DNA from: Nemertoderma westbladi
Lineage: Eukaryota; Xenacoelomorpha; Nemertodermatida; Nemertodermatidae
DNA: 57,404 nucleotides
Direction: 5' to 3'
NCBI GenBank assembly: GCA_032718475.1
Contig: JAUCBJ010002226.1
Location: 1-57,404, forward strand
The notes under the pieces are model-generated. The model was not told where the DNA came from, made no database searches, and saw only the letters and a program-made list of their open reading frames with translations. Of this stretch, positions 9,869 to 19,608 are shown piece by piece (the first letter of the stretch is position 1; the number at the start of each line of letters is the position of its first letter). Position numbers and translations under genes: made by a program.

Positions 9869-10414
9869 TGTTAGCTTATTCAATTCCGCTAACACAAACC
9901 CATAAAGTCAACCGTTAAGCAATATTGGGGGCCACGAGATTGGGTAACTAACAACTCGTGTCACCCCAACAAAGTGGGAAGGAGAAACACACAATGAGGG
10001 TCAGGGGCCAAACCCCTAACCGAGAGAGAATAGGTGGAGTGAACGGAAACACTCCAAAGGGCGCCAATAGGGACATTAGCCAATCAGAGGGGGGAAAGGC
10101 ATCGGTTAGGTACAGTAACAGGCCAACCCGTGCAATATAACCAGTTGGCAGTAATCATCTCATTCAGTTATCTCAGTGTTATTGGTGTTACAGTAGCAAT
10201 AGTTTAGCTAGGGAAGTACCGGGATTTCAATTACCGTTTCCCGCCTTCCGTGTACAACAACGTATTATCAGTTATCTCATTACCAGTTATCTATATCTAT
10301 ATACCCGAATATTATACACGACGAATAACGCAAACTCTTTCACCTTTCACACACGGCGGGGACGCGTGAATTGACAAACCGGATAAACCGGGATCCTTCC
10401 TGGATCCCGTCACA
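9869..10414 (+). repeat. Probable 3' LTR of the BEL/Pao element
   Basis: The segment begins TGTTAGC directly after the polypurine tract, with a 7-bp inverted repeat (TGTTAGC 9869-9875, GCTAACA 9888-9894). It contains a TATA-rich stretch near 10290 and ends ...CCCGTCACA at about 10414; the end could be 10412. The length of about 546 bp is ordinary for BEL/Pao. The partner 5' LTR is outside the window, so the right end is an estimate. Confidence 0.65.
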
Positions 10415-10716
10415 CCCCATGCGGGGCAATTGATGACTTTATTTATAAAATATATCTTAATTAAAATTAACACAGTTTTAAGTAAAATATTATAAATTAA
10501 AACATAAATAATATCCCTTAAAAGTAACCAAATATCAACGCTTATATCAACGGTTATATCAACGCTAGACTTGAAAGTGATGGGGAAGAAGTACAGGTTA
10601 ACACATGATAGCGTTTGGCGGATATTTCGCCGCAGAATTTACAAAAACAATCCGTCGAGGAAAGGTCGTGAAATGGGGCCGAGTTCACGCATATCAGATG
10701 GTGAAAACCATGGGCG

Positions 10717-10730
10717 GTTGCCCTGGTGAC
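10717..10730 (+). promoter_or_regulatory. RFX X-box upstream of THEG-like gene 1
   Basis: GTTGCC-CT-GGTGAC matches the X-box pattern RYYNYY-N(1-3)-RRNRAC at every position. It lies 164 bp before the proposed ATG at 10894, a usual distance for RFX sites in ciliary and sperm genes. This fits the expected axonemal role of the gene. A chance match cannot be excluded. Confidence 0.55.
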
Positions 10731-10893
10731 AACGTGTCGATTTGATTGGTTGCCACGTTTCCACGTTGAACAGCTAAAAGCTGGGCCTGCAGTATAGTTT
10801 CCATTTACAAAGTTGGTTTGTCGTTCTGCACGAAACTGACGATATTCTTCGACAACAGACGGTTTTCGAAATCCTGGGTGGTGTATTTCTACA

Positions 10894-10928
10894 ATGTCTT
10901 CTACTAAGGTGTTGCACTTGGTAAGATG
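10894..10928 (+). CDS. THEG-like gene 1, coding exon 1 (proposed)
   Basis: ATG 10894 opens a short exon encoding MSSTKVLHLVR plus two bases of the next codon, ending at a GTGAGC donor (10929). That phase (2) is what exon 2 requires, and the three exons sum to 495 nt (164 residues plus stop). The stronger-looking GTAAGA donor eight bases earlier gives phase 0, which puts exon 2 in a frame with an early stop, so I reject it. The exon end and donor are the first copy of the minisatellite that fills the start of intron 1. There is no transcript evidence, so the start is the least certain part of this gene. Confidence 0.45.
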
Positions 10929-11782
10929 GTGAGCTAAGGTAGCTGACGAGTTAGATGGCAGACTTGGTAAGATGGTGAGCCAAGGTAGCTGACGAGTTAG
11001 ATGGCAGACTTGGTAAGATGGTGAGCCAAGGTAGCTGACGAGTTAGATGGCAGACTTGGTAAGATGGTGAGCCAAGGTAGCTAACGAGTTAGATGGCAGA
11101 CTTTGTAAGATGGTGAGCCAAGGTAGCTGACGAGTTAGATGGCAGACTTGGTAAGATAGTGAGCCAAGGTAGCTGACGAGTTAGATGGCAGACTTGGTAA
11201 GATGGTGAGCCAAGGTAGCTGACGAGTTAGATGGCAGACTTGGTAAGATAGTGAGCCAAGGTAGCTGACGAGTTAGATGGCAGACTTGGTAAGATGGTGA
11301 GCCAAGGTAGCTGACGAGTTAGATGGCAGACTTGGTAAGATGGTGAGCCAAGGTAGCTGACGAGTTAGATGGCAGACTTGGTAAGATGGTGAGCCAAGGT
11401 AGCTGACGAGTTAGATGGCAGACTTGGTAAGATGGTGAGCCAAGGTAGCTGACGAGTTAGATGGCAGACTTGGTAAGATAGTGAGCCAAGGTAGCTGACG
11501 AGTTAGATGGCAGACTTGGTAAGATGGTGAGCCAAGGTAGCTGACGAGTTAGATGGCAGACTTGGTAAGATGGTGAGCCAAGGTAGCTGACGAGTTAGAT
11601 GGCAGACTTGGTAAGATGGTGAGCCAAGGTAGCTGACGAGTTAGATGGCAGACTTGGTAAGATGGTGAGCCAAGGTAGCTGACGAGTTAGATGGCAGACT
11701 TGGTAAGATGGTGAGCCAAGGTAGCTGACTAGTTAGATGGCAGACTTGGTAAGATAGTGAGCCAAGGTAGCTAGATGGCAGA
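10917..11782 (+). repeat. 46-bp minisatellite on the exon-1 donor of THEG-like gene 1
   Basis: The unit is TTGGTAAGATGGTGAGCCAAGG followed by 24 further bases. About 18-19 copies lie head to tail with very few substitutions (mostly GATGG to GATAG). The first copy overlaps the last bases of exon 1, so each unit carries a copy of the 5' splice site. The last unit is truncated near 11782. Use of any later donor would read through an immediate in-frame TGA, so only the first gives a full protein. Confidence 0.9.
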
Positions 11783-12149
11783 CAAAGGAAGCGTTTAAGA
11801 AATTATATTAATTCGATACACCCCCAGGCGGGGTAAATGGAAACCAGTAAAATTTATGTACATAAATAAATAGATAATAAATTGAATACAATTATTAGTT
11901 ATTGAGATGCGAGACGGGAAAGTGGAGGGCAGTCGTTTAAGAAATTTGGATTTAATTTTATCAAACTCCTTTAAGTTTGCGAGAGTAAAATATTCAGCAA
12001 TTTCAGGGGTGAATAATTTAAATTATGAATTATAGAAATAAAACTGCCTTTTTTCCTTAAAACCCTTTAATGTATAATCGACAAATAGTATCCTCGCTCT
12101 CCGAAGGGGTAATATAATATAATAAATAGTTGTTTAATCAATTCGACAG
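11783..12149 (+). other. Remainder of intron 1, AT-rich
   Basis: Nothing recognisable beyond AT-rich sequence; the intron ends at the acceptor TTCGACAG (AG at 12148-12149). Confidence 0.5.
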
Positions 12150-12347
12150 GGATTATACACCAACTACTAGAATTACACAATTAGCAGTACCGGTGATTAA
12201 GGTTGAAGCGCCGTTCAATGAGGTTCCTTGGCCTATTCGTCACGTCTCCCCAGCCACTGAGAGAGTCTGCGAGATGGCTTTATCTCCACAGCCACACCCG
12301 GATTACCAGCCACCTAAACCGTATGGAGTGGACCCTAAAGCTCTCAG
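12150..12347 (+). CDS. THEG-like gene 1, coding exon 2
   Basis: The exon lies between acceptor TTCGACAG and donor AG|GTACAG, phase 2 at both joins. It encodes two THEG-type repeats, starting RITQLAVP and RVCEMALS, with the WPIRHVSPATERV and HPDYQPPKPYG segments that resemble the C-terminal half of animal THEG/SPMAP2. Family members bind microtubules in sperm tails and flagella; here that role is inferred from the repeats alone. A second exon-sized frame in the same place (12203-12415) is a shadow. Confidence 0.8.
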
Positions 12348-13075
12348 GTACAGTTTTAGTATCAGTATCAGTAGTATTCTATCTGCGTCAACGTGGGATA
12401 CTGCAGATGTTGTGAATGTGAGTGTTATTCCTATAATAGTAACCTTAGATGGCAAAAAAGCAAATTAAAATAGCTCGCTAGATTCAAAACAAAATAATTA
12501 TTGTGTGAAAAAAACAAAATCCCCTGATTTCCTCGTTGTAAATGCCAGAATCTTGCACTAATACTGTATTATTTATTACCTTCCTCGAAACACAGTAAAT
12601 ATTGGTATGCGTATGGGTTGTTCTTAGAGCGAATGAGCAAGTGACTGTTTAGATAGTCGAGTTTTACCTTATCAGAAAATGTCATTCTTAACCCCGCCCA
12701 TGTGAAAAATACCAGGATTTCACTTTTCGGTCGACTTTTTATTGGAATTTTATATATGAAGATTTTAAGTGTTTTATAGCGCTTATTTCTGTCTGATAAC
12801 CTGTACGTACGTATACAGTACTAAATCGTTTATTGTTTTGGTTAGATTCAGCCCTTCTGCAACCTGTGTTTTTGGTTAAAACTTAGTATTCTTCACATGG
12901 GGGTATCTCATGTATACATGAAACATTAAAACTGACATTATAAATGTGATCACTGAACAGGAAAAATCCTATAGCGAAAATTATACAATGCAAGTGTTTC
13001 TTTAATTTTGTCGACTGACCGTCTGACAGACAGGTAGACAGCTACAGTATAACTCGAGAACTGAATGAGATTTGG

Positions 13076-13354
13076 GTTAATAATTAACTTCGTTAAAACA
13101 CAACTAAACTAAAATTTTTCAATTCTTGTTCGGGACATGCAACTCCATAGTCTCCATATTCTGGGAGGGTCGATTTGTGATAAAAATGGGAAAAAAATGC
13201 AAAAAATTGTATTCTGGATCAAAATTTAATGGCGATTTCAAAACTGAAAACGGCATAAATCGACCCTCCCAGAATATGGAGACTATGGAGTTGCATGTCC
13301 CGAACGAGAATTGAAAAATTTTAGTTTAGTTGTGTTTTAACGAGGTTCATTATT
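13076..13354. mobile_element. Foldback/MITE-like hairpin element, about 100-bp arms
   Basis: The left arm (13076-13176) and right arm (13254-13354) are near-perfect reverse complements, for example GGGACATGCAACTCCATAG against CTATGGAGTTGCATGTCCC, around a loop of about 77 bp. A diverged copy of the loop (ATTTAATGGCGATTT...CTGAAAACGGC) recurs at about 30940-31010, which marks a dispersed family. There is no coding capacity; the 62-codon frame through it is not a gene. Confidence 0.85.
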
Positions 13355-13379
13355 AACACAAATTGTTCTACATATCGTA

Positions 13380-14610
13380 ATGAAGTTGCATGAAATTTGA
13401 CACTGGAGGTGAGTTTCACTCAACTCTTCTTCCGTGGGTGAGCCAGAATTTTTATTTTTGCATTCATTATTTAGATATAAGCGTTTGAAACGTGTCTCAG
13501 ACGGTAATGTACCATTTTCACCGCAGTTAATTATTCAACCTTGAAGCAAAATGAATGAAAGAAATGAAAAAAAAATGAAGAAAATGCAAGGATTCCAAAT
13601 ATGTATCACAATCTGAATTTTGTCATAAAATAGCTGAGATATAAGCCTAGAAAGTTGCAAGTGGTTTTGCAATTGCGTGGAGGCTATTTTATTCCATTAA
13701 ATATGTATTAATAAATACACCATATTCTGGAACATTTTGTTTAAGTATGAATAGCTACGTACTGTAATACTGTAGCATGATAAAGAGGTACCGGTATTGC
13801 ATTGTTGCCCAGCCACGTATGGAATAAATAAAATGTTCCAGAACATTTGTATTTGTTAGAATAGAATAGCTTCTCGCAGATGCTAAACCATGCAAGTATC
13901 TAACGCTTATATCTCAGCTACTGTATTTTTCAAGGAAATTCAGATTGTGTTACATATTGAAATCCTTGTATGGTCAGCTTTCTATCAGTACCAACAAATC
14001 ACAATAAGGTCGACGAAAAACTGAGGTGTAACTGGTGTAAATGGGAAAACTGGGAAAAACTGAGGTGTAACTGGTGTAAATGGGAAAACTGGGAAAAACT
14101 GAGGTGTAACTGGTGTAAATGGGAAAACTGGGAAAAACTGAGGTGTAACTGGTGTAAATGGGAAAACTGGGAAAAACTGAGGTGTAACTGGTGTAAATGG
14201 GAAAACTGGGAAAAACTGAGGTGTAACTGGTGTAAATGGGAAAACTGGGAAAAACTGAGGTGTAACTGGTGTAAATGGGAAAACTGGGAAAAACTGAGGT
14301 GTAACTGGTGTAATATCGCTGGAGACAGTTTTGTTTTAATTGTTGCGGGATGCGGGGGTGATGCAGGAGATTTATCGCCCTGCAACGCCATCAAGTCGGC
14401 TTGTCACCACTTTATACCACTTTTTTTAAGCGCTTGTGTAGTTGAAAAATTAAAGCAAAAATACAAATTCTGGCTCACCCACGGAGGAGTTGAGTAAAAC
14501 TATCTCTGCTTCTAATTTCATGCAACCTCATTAAAATTTGTAGAAAAATTAGGGGGGGGGGGGGGGGGGGGGGGGCATGTACCAGAATAACGACACTATA
14601 TCCCAGGACA
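13380..14610. mobile_element. Long palindromic DNA element (family A, copy 1)
   Basis: Sequence from about 13380 to 13740 is the diverged reverse complement of about 13810 to 14530. The outer ends share GTGGGTGAGCCAGAATTT (left) and its complement (right); inner parts share CACAATCTGAATTT and TTCTGGAACATTTT. The right arm is interrupted by the 39-bp minisatellite. A run of 24 G residues (14552-14575) and the motif GACACTATAT follow. The centre-to-right-arm sequence and the G-run end recur at 52260-52775, so this is a mobile family without coding sequence. Confidence 0.75.
14020..14318 (+). repeat. 39-bp minisatellite
   Basis: About 7.5 nearly identical copies of a 39-bp unit (TGAGGTGTAACTGGTGTAAA followed by 19 bases) lie inside the right arm of the palindrome. 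Because 39 is a multiple of three and the unit lacks stops, both strands show an artificial reading frame (13-residue peptide repeats). It is not a gene. Confidence 0.95.
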
Positions 14611-14658
14611 TGGTGTACGTACGTAATGGCCTTATACTTCTATTTGCGTTTTTCATAG

Positions 14659-14920
14659 GGCGCTTTGTTCCCAAAGAGTAGAGGAGATGGCTCAGCCAGT
14701 AATTCGACCGGACATGGCTGACCTTATATTCGACCCGTTGGCGTTGGTTGTCCGTCGCAACGCTCTCACTGCCAGCTGTTCCACAAGGGTCAACCAGCTG
14801 GCGGAATCCCGGGTTATTCCCGATGCCTTCGTTCCCAAGAGAATAAGGAAACCTAAATTTGCAAATAGAACCCCCAAGTATTTCAAAGACATGAACATCG
14901 TTGTTCATAAACGGATTTGA
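14659..14920 (+). CDS. THEG-like gene 1, last coding exon
   Basis: The acceptor at 14657-14658 gives one base that completes the codon split at the end of exon 2, then a start of ALCSQRVEEMAQP, which matches the ALKAQCSQRI-type segment of vertebrate THEG in character. A second repeat, RVNQLAES, follows, and the end is basic (MNIVVHKRI, stop 14918-14920). A polyadenylation signal AATAAA lies at 15208-15213. The whole protein has four recognisable repeats in 164 residues, which is shorter than vertebrate THEG. It has no enzyme motifs, signal peptide or membrane segment. Confidence 0.82.
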
Positions 14921-15321
14921 ATATTACGAACTACGGAACTTCAGCTGCAACATAGAATATAATGTTTTATGTATAAATTTATGCTGATAATGCTGATAAT
15001 TGTAATTATTGGTTTGGTATCGATCGATGTTAGACATAAACACACGAAGCTTACATCAGTCTTACCGGCTGTGGATGACGGATATAATCTTTTCTTGTTT
15101 ATGCAATACAAATTGCAACCAACTGTATGCTATACCGATGAGTGAGTTTCTAGCTTTTGGTTGTAATCGAATATTCTAGAAACGCCACTCTGTGAACTGC
15201 ACCATTAAATAAAGTCTTCGAAAGTGGGGTAGCAAAATGTGGTAGCGATGTAATTGGGTAATGAGGTAACGAAAAAACCCCAAAATGGGGAGGCACTACA
15301 CTGTGGTGCCATAGAGGCAGG

Positions 15322-15603
15322 ATAAAGTAAAGTAAAGTAAATTTTCTTCGGCCACTAGGCCAGGGATTACGCACAAAGTCTGACGACTTATTTCCAGTGC
15401 GGTCCCCCCAGAACTTTACTCCCCAGAGGAAACTCCAGTACTCATTTAGCTACCACTTAAGGATGCAAGACAGAGATGCGCCCTGGCTGGTCCCTTTAAA
15501 GCATTCGTGCCGAAACGAAAACTGCCCTGGCCCATGTGAGGATCGAACCCACGACCTACGGGAGATGTGAATTCAATGCAACCACTACACCAAGGTGGAA
15601 CCT
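15322..15603 (-). mobile_element. tRNA-derived SINE
   Basis: On the minus strand the head carries an A box (TGGTGTAGTGG) and a B box (GGTTCGATCC) at tRNA spacing, with a pairable T arm (GTGGG...CTCAC) but no matching acceptor stem, so it is not a functional tRNA. A body of about 200 bp follows and the 3' end is an (ACTTT)n-type tail (15325-15345). RNA polymerase III would transcribe it, and a LINE would mobilise it. Confidence 0.7.
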
Positions 15604-16279
15604 GCGGATATGCTGCTCATATCGCTTACTTCATTCTAGAATGGAGCTACAGTACATGTATGGTTTGATATAAGAGATAGCGGCAATAGTACGGAACGGA
15701 ACACTATACCGGTAAATAATACAAAAAGTGTTGTTCTAAAACAACAATTTCAATAGTTTTCAAAAGGAAATTAATGTTAAATATTTCCGTTATATCTATA
15801 AAAGTAGGTAATGGGTGTATTAAAAGCTGTCAACACAACCTGCCATATCACAACATGGTGTATACATTAATGGGCGACCCCCCCCCCCCCCCCTCCCCAA
15901 TGCATTCATAAGCGAGAAACTAAAACACTAAACATCGACCAGTTCAGCTCTCCTGAAGTATATTAAACCATAACACTAGGCTATTATTCTAGCTACAATT
16001 AATGAAAATGCTACATAAAATAAGCACCAAAATATTTTCATATAAAAATCAAAAGTAAATTTTTATAGCTGTCTTTTAAGACTTACTGATTTGAGATACC
16101 TAGTACAGTAAAAACATTGTGGCAGCAAACAAATAGGACTACATAAAACGGGATAATAATTCCTTATCATAAATATATTTACTCGACAGTTTCCAATAAT
16201 ACATATTATGTTCAATAATTTGAGCTGCAAATAAATTTGGAAATAATAAAAGGGGTGCACCAAATTCAAACCGGTAGCG
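15604..16279. other. Intergenic, AT-rich
   Basis: A run of 13 or more C residues near 15880 is the only clear feature. No coding frame or RNA gene is recognisable. Confidence 0.5.
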
Positions 16280-18595
16280 AATTTATTGGAAGTTTTGTAT
16301 TAGTTTGGGCCTATTGTATTAGTTAGGGCCTACTGTATTAGTTAGGGTCTACAGTATTGGTTAGGGCCTACTGTATTGGTTAGGGCCTACTGTATTAGTT
16401 AGGGCCTGTTGTATTGGTTAGGGCCTACTGTATTGGTTGGGGCCTACTGTATTAGTTAGGGCCTATTGTATTAGTTAGGGTCTACAGTATTGGTTAGGGC
16501 CTACTGTATTGGTTAGGGTCTACTGTATTAGTTAGGGCCTACTGTATTAGTTAGGGCCTACTGTATTAGTTAGGGTCTACAGTATTGGTTCGGGCCTACT
16601 GTATTCGTTAGGGCCTACTGTATTGGTTAGGGCCTACTGTATTGGTTAGGGCCTACTGTATTAGTTAGGGCCTACAGTATTGGTTAGGGCCTACTGTATT
16701 GGTTAGGGCCTATTGTATTGGTTCGGGCCTACTGTATTAGTTAGGGCCTACTGTATTAGTTAGGGCCTACTGTATTAGTTAGGGTCTACAGTATTGGTTA
16801 GGGCCTACTGTATTGGTTAGGGCCTACTGTATTAGTTAGGGCCTACTGTATTGGTTAGGGCCTATTGTATTGGTTCGGGCCTACTGTATTAGTTAGGGCC
16901 TACTGTATTAGTTAGGGCCTACTGTATTAGTTAGGGTCTACAGTATTGGTTAGGGCCTACTGTATTGGTTAGGGCCTACTGTATTAGTTAGGGCCTGTTG
17001 TATTGGTTAGGGCCTACTGTATTGGTTAGGGCCTACTGTAATAGTTAGGGCCTATTGTATTAGTTAGGGTCTACAGTATTGGTTAGGGCCTACTGTATTG
17101 GTTAGGGTCTACTGTATTAGTTAGGGCCTACTGTATTAGTTAGGGCCTACTGTATTAGTTAGGGTCTACAGTATTGGTTCGGGCCTACTGTATTCGTTAG
17201 GGCCTACTGTATTGGTTAGGGCCTACTGTATTGGTTAGGGCCTACTGTATTAGTTAGGGCCTACAGTATTGGTTAGGGCCTACTGTATTGGTTAGGGCCT
17301 ATTGTATTGGTTCGGGCCTACTATATTAGTTAGGGCATACTGTATTGGTTAAGGCCTACTGTATTGGTTGGGCCTACTGTATTGGTTAGGGCCTACTGTA
17401 TCAGTTAGGGCCTACTGTATTCGTTAAGGCCTACTATATTGGTTGGGCCTACTGTATTGGTTAGGGCCTGCTGTATTCGTTAGGGCCTACTGTATTGGTT
17501 AGGGCCTACTGTATTAGTTAGGGCTTACAGTATTAGATATGGCCTACTGTATTAGTTAGGGACTACTGTATTGGTTAAGGCCTACTGTATTGGTTAGTGC
17601 CTACTGTATTAGTTAGGGCCTACTGTATTAGTTAGGGCCTACTGTATTCGTTAAGGCCTACTGTATTGGTTGGGCCTACTGTATTGGTTAGGGCCTGCTG
17701 TATTGGTTAGGGCCTACTGTATTAGTTAGGGCCTACAGTATTGGTTAGGGCTTACTGTAGTGGTTAGGGCCTACTGTACTGGTTAGGTCCTACTGTATTG
17801 GTTAGGGCCTACTGTATTAGTTAGGGCCTACTGTATTAGTTAGGGCCTACTGTATTAGTTAGGGTCTACAGTATTGGTTAGGGCCTACTGTATTGGTTAG
17901 GGCCTATTGTATTAGTTAGGGCCTACAGTATTGGTTAGGGCCTACTGTATTGGTTAGGGCTTACTGTATTGGTTAGGGCCTACTGTATTGGTTCGGGCCT
18001 ACTGTATTAGTTAGGGCCTACTGTATTCGTTAGGGCCTACTGTATTAGTTATGGTCTACTGTATTAGTTAGGGACTACTGTTGTATTGGTTAAGGCCTAC
18101 TGTATTGGTTGGGCCTACTGTATTGGTTAGGGCCTGTTGTATTCGTTAGGGCCTACTGTATTGGTTCGGGCCTACTGTATTAGTTAGGGCCTACTGTATT
18201 GGTTTAGGCCTACTGTATTGGTTTGGCCTACAGTATTGGTTAGGGGCTACTGTATTGGTTAGGGCCTACTGTATTGGTTAGGGCCTACTGCATTGGTTAG
18301 GGCCTACGGCATTGGTTAGGGCCTGTTGTATTAGTTAGGGCCTACTGTATTCGTTAGGGCCTACTGTATTGGTTAGGGCATGTTGTATTGGTTAGGGCCT
18401 ACTGTTTAGGGCCTACTGTATTGGTTAGGACCTACTGTATTGGTTAGGGCATATTGTATTGGTTAGGGCCTACTGTATTGGTTAGGGCCTACTGTATTGG
18501 TTAGGGCATATTGTATTGGTTAGGGCCTACTGTATTGGATAGGGCCTACTGTATTGGTTAGGGCCTACTGTATTGGTTACTGTATTGTATACAGT
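16280..18595 (+). repeat. 19-bp satellite-like array with TTAGGG in most units
   Basis: About 120 copies of GGTTAGGGCCTACTGTATT-type 19-mers, with variation at fixed positions (GGTT/AGTT/CGTT, CCTACTG/TCTACAG/CCTGTTG). A higher-order copy exists: the order of variants at about 16330-16740 is repeated almost exactly at about 16920-17330, offset 589 bp (31 units). The ends decay into degenerate units. It is not a telomere: TTAGGG is always embedded in the 19-mer. Confidence 0.95.
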
Positions 18596-19554
18596 TCTAG
18601 TTTATATTAGAATATTAGCTGCACTCGGATTTTAGAAGGTCTCCTACTTATTATGACTTAACTTATGTTAAAAATTCAATTTCAATAAACCTACTGTACA
18701 ATCATTTTCAACAATTAAATATAAATTTACAAACGAAGTACCCGCATGCTTCCTAACATTTATACAATAAAAAAACCCACTCGGAAGATCAATTACTGAA
18801 CTTAGAGTGAGCGTGAGCACTACTAATTAGCACTGGGGCACAAAGACTACACTTTTACATAAAACATAAATGTATTATCCGACTGTATATCAAAACAAAT
18901 CAAAACAGATGTGGTCCATAAACGGTATGTATTTTGCCAAACTAGGCGATGCAAAAGTCGGCAAATTATGAGCAAATTAATAAGGGGTATTTTCTGCTGA
19001 TTCGCAATCAATTAGAGTTTTCCATCATATCCCTAGCTCTTTTTTAATTGTTTTGGTTCCCTCCACTGGTATATGTAACAAGTTACTTTACTAATACTAT
19101 AACATCGTAATTTGTAAGACAAGACAACTGAAAATATGCGAGCAACTACTACTCTTTGTGGCGCAAGGTTTATTAACATGCGCTGCGCAAAAGGTTACGG
19201 TATATCAATATCACATTTATGCCTCTTTTGGGGTCCAACTCACCCCCTAATACCAGTGCATGCTACACCATGCACAACACTCGGGACCCAATCGAGATCA
19301 ATTACTCGAGCCACCCACGTTATTGACTTTATTGCATATTATTGTAAACATAGGGAATCAGTTTCGGTAACTAGAAAATGATAACAATTAAAAATGTAAT
19401 AATTACCAATTAAATATATATAACCATTAAAAATTAAATAATTAAAACAACAAATTAATTTAAGAAATTATATAAAGCGAGAGCGATACGAATCCCCTTG
19501 GCAGGCAATGTGATATCGATATATTAGTAAACTTTTACAGTCGCGTTTTATGTA
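18596..19554. other. Intergenic between the 19-bp array and the 3' end of UBR3
   Basis: AT-rich; I see no coding exon. Short frames such as 19136-19381 have no recognisable content. Confidence 0.5.
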
Positions 19555-19608
19555 TTTATTACATAATAAATATTATTTATATAGGAATAATATTGAATTA
19601 AAACATTC
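19555..19608 (-). terminator. UBR3 3' UTR and polyadenylation signal
   Basis: TTTATT at 19555-19560 is AATAAA on the gene strand, about 50 nt after the stop codon, suggesting a very short 3' UTR. Confidence 0.5.

Larger units (their letters stand above)
1..10414 (+). mobile_element. BEL/Pao LTR retrotransposon, 5'-truncated by window edge
   Basis: The order of parts supports one element. First comes a gag-pol frame with BEL/Pao domain order, then a noncoding repeat zone, a second long ORF on the same strand with its own zinc knuckles, a polypurine tract (9860-9868) and a TG...CA segment that fits a 3' LTR (9869-10414). The 5' LTR, primer-binding site and gag start lie left of the window, so LTR identity and target-site duplication cannot be tested here. 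The second ORF could instead belong to a nested element. I favour one element because only one polypurine tract and LTR boundary is clear. Both main ORFs carry a single lesion each, so the copy is probably inactive but young. Confidence 0.75.
12348..14658 (+). other. Intron 2 of THEG-like gene 1, filled with palindromic repeats
   Basis: A foldback at 13076-13354 and a larger palindrome at 13380-14610 occupy most of it (listed separately). 12480-13075 shows only AT-rich sequence and a GTCTGACAGACAG inverted motif near 13020. The intron ends at acceptor TTTTTCATAG (14657-14658). Confidence 0.6.

Noticed and set aside
10921-10926. GTAAGA as the exon-1 donor of THEG-like gene 1
   Set aside because: It gives phase 0; exon 2 would then be read into a stop within a few codons.
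10917-11782. Could the regular arrays be CRISPR?
   Set aside because: Units are contiguous without unique spacers, and the genome is eukaryotic.
13970-14497. Cys/Trp-rich repeat ORF of 175 codons
   Set aside because: It is the 39-bp minisatellite; the peptide EKLRCNWCKWENW repeats exactly and there is no start or flank support.
16280-18595. Interstitial telomere
   Set aside because: TTAGGG never occurs as a pure tandem hexamer, only once per 19-mer.
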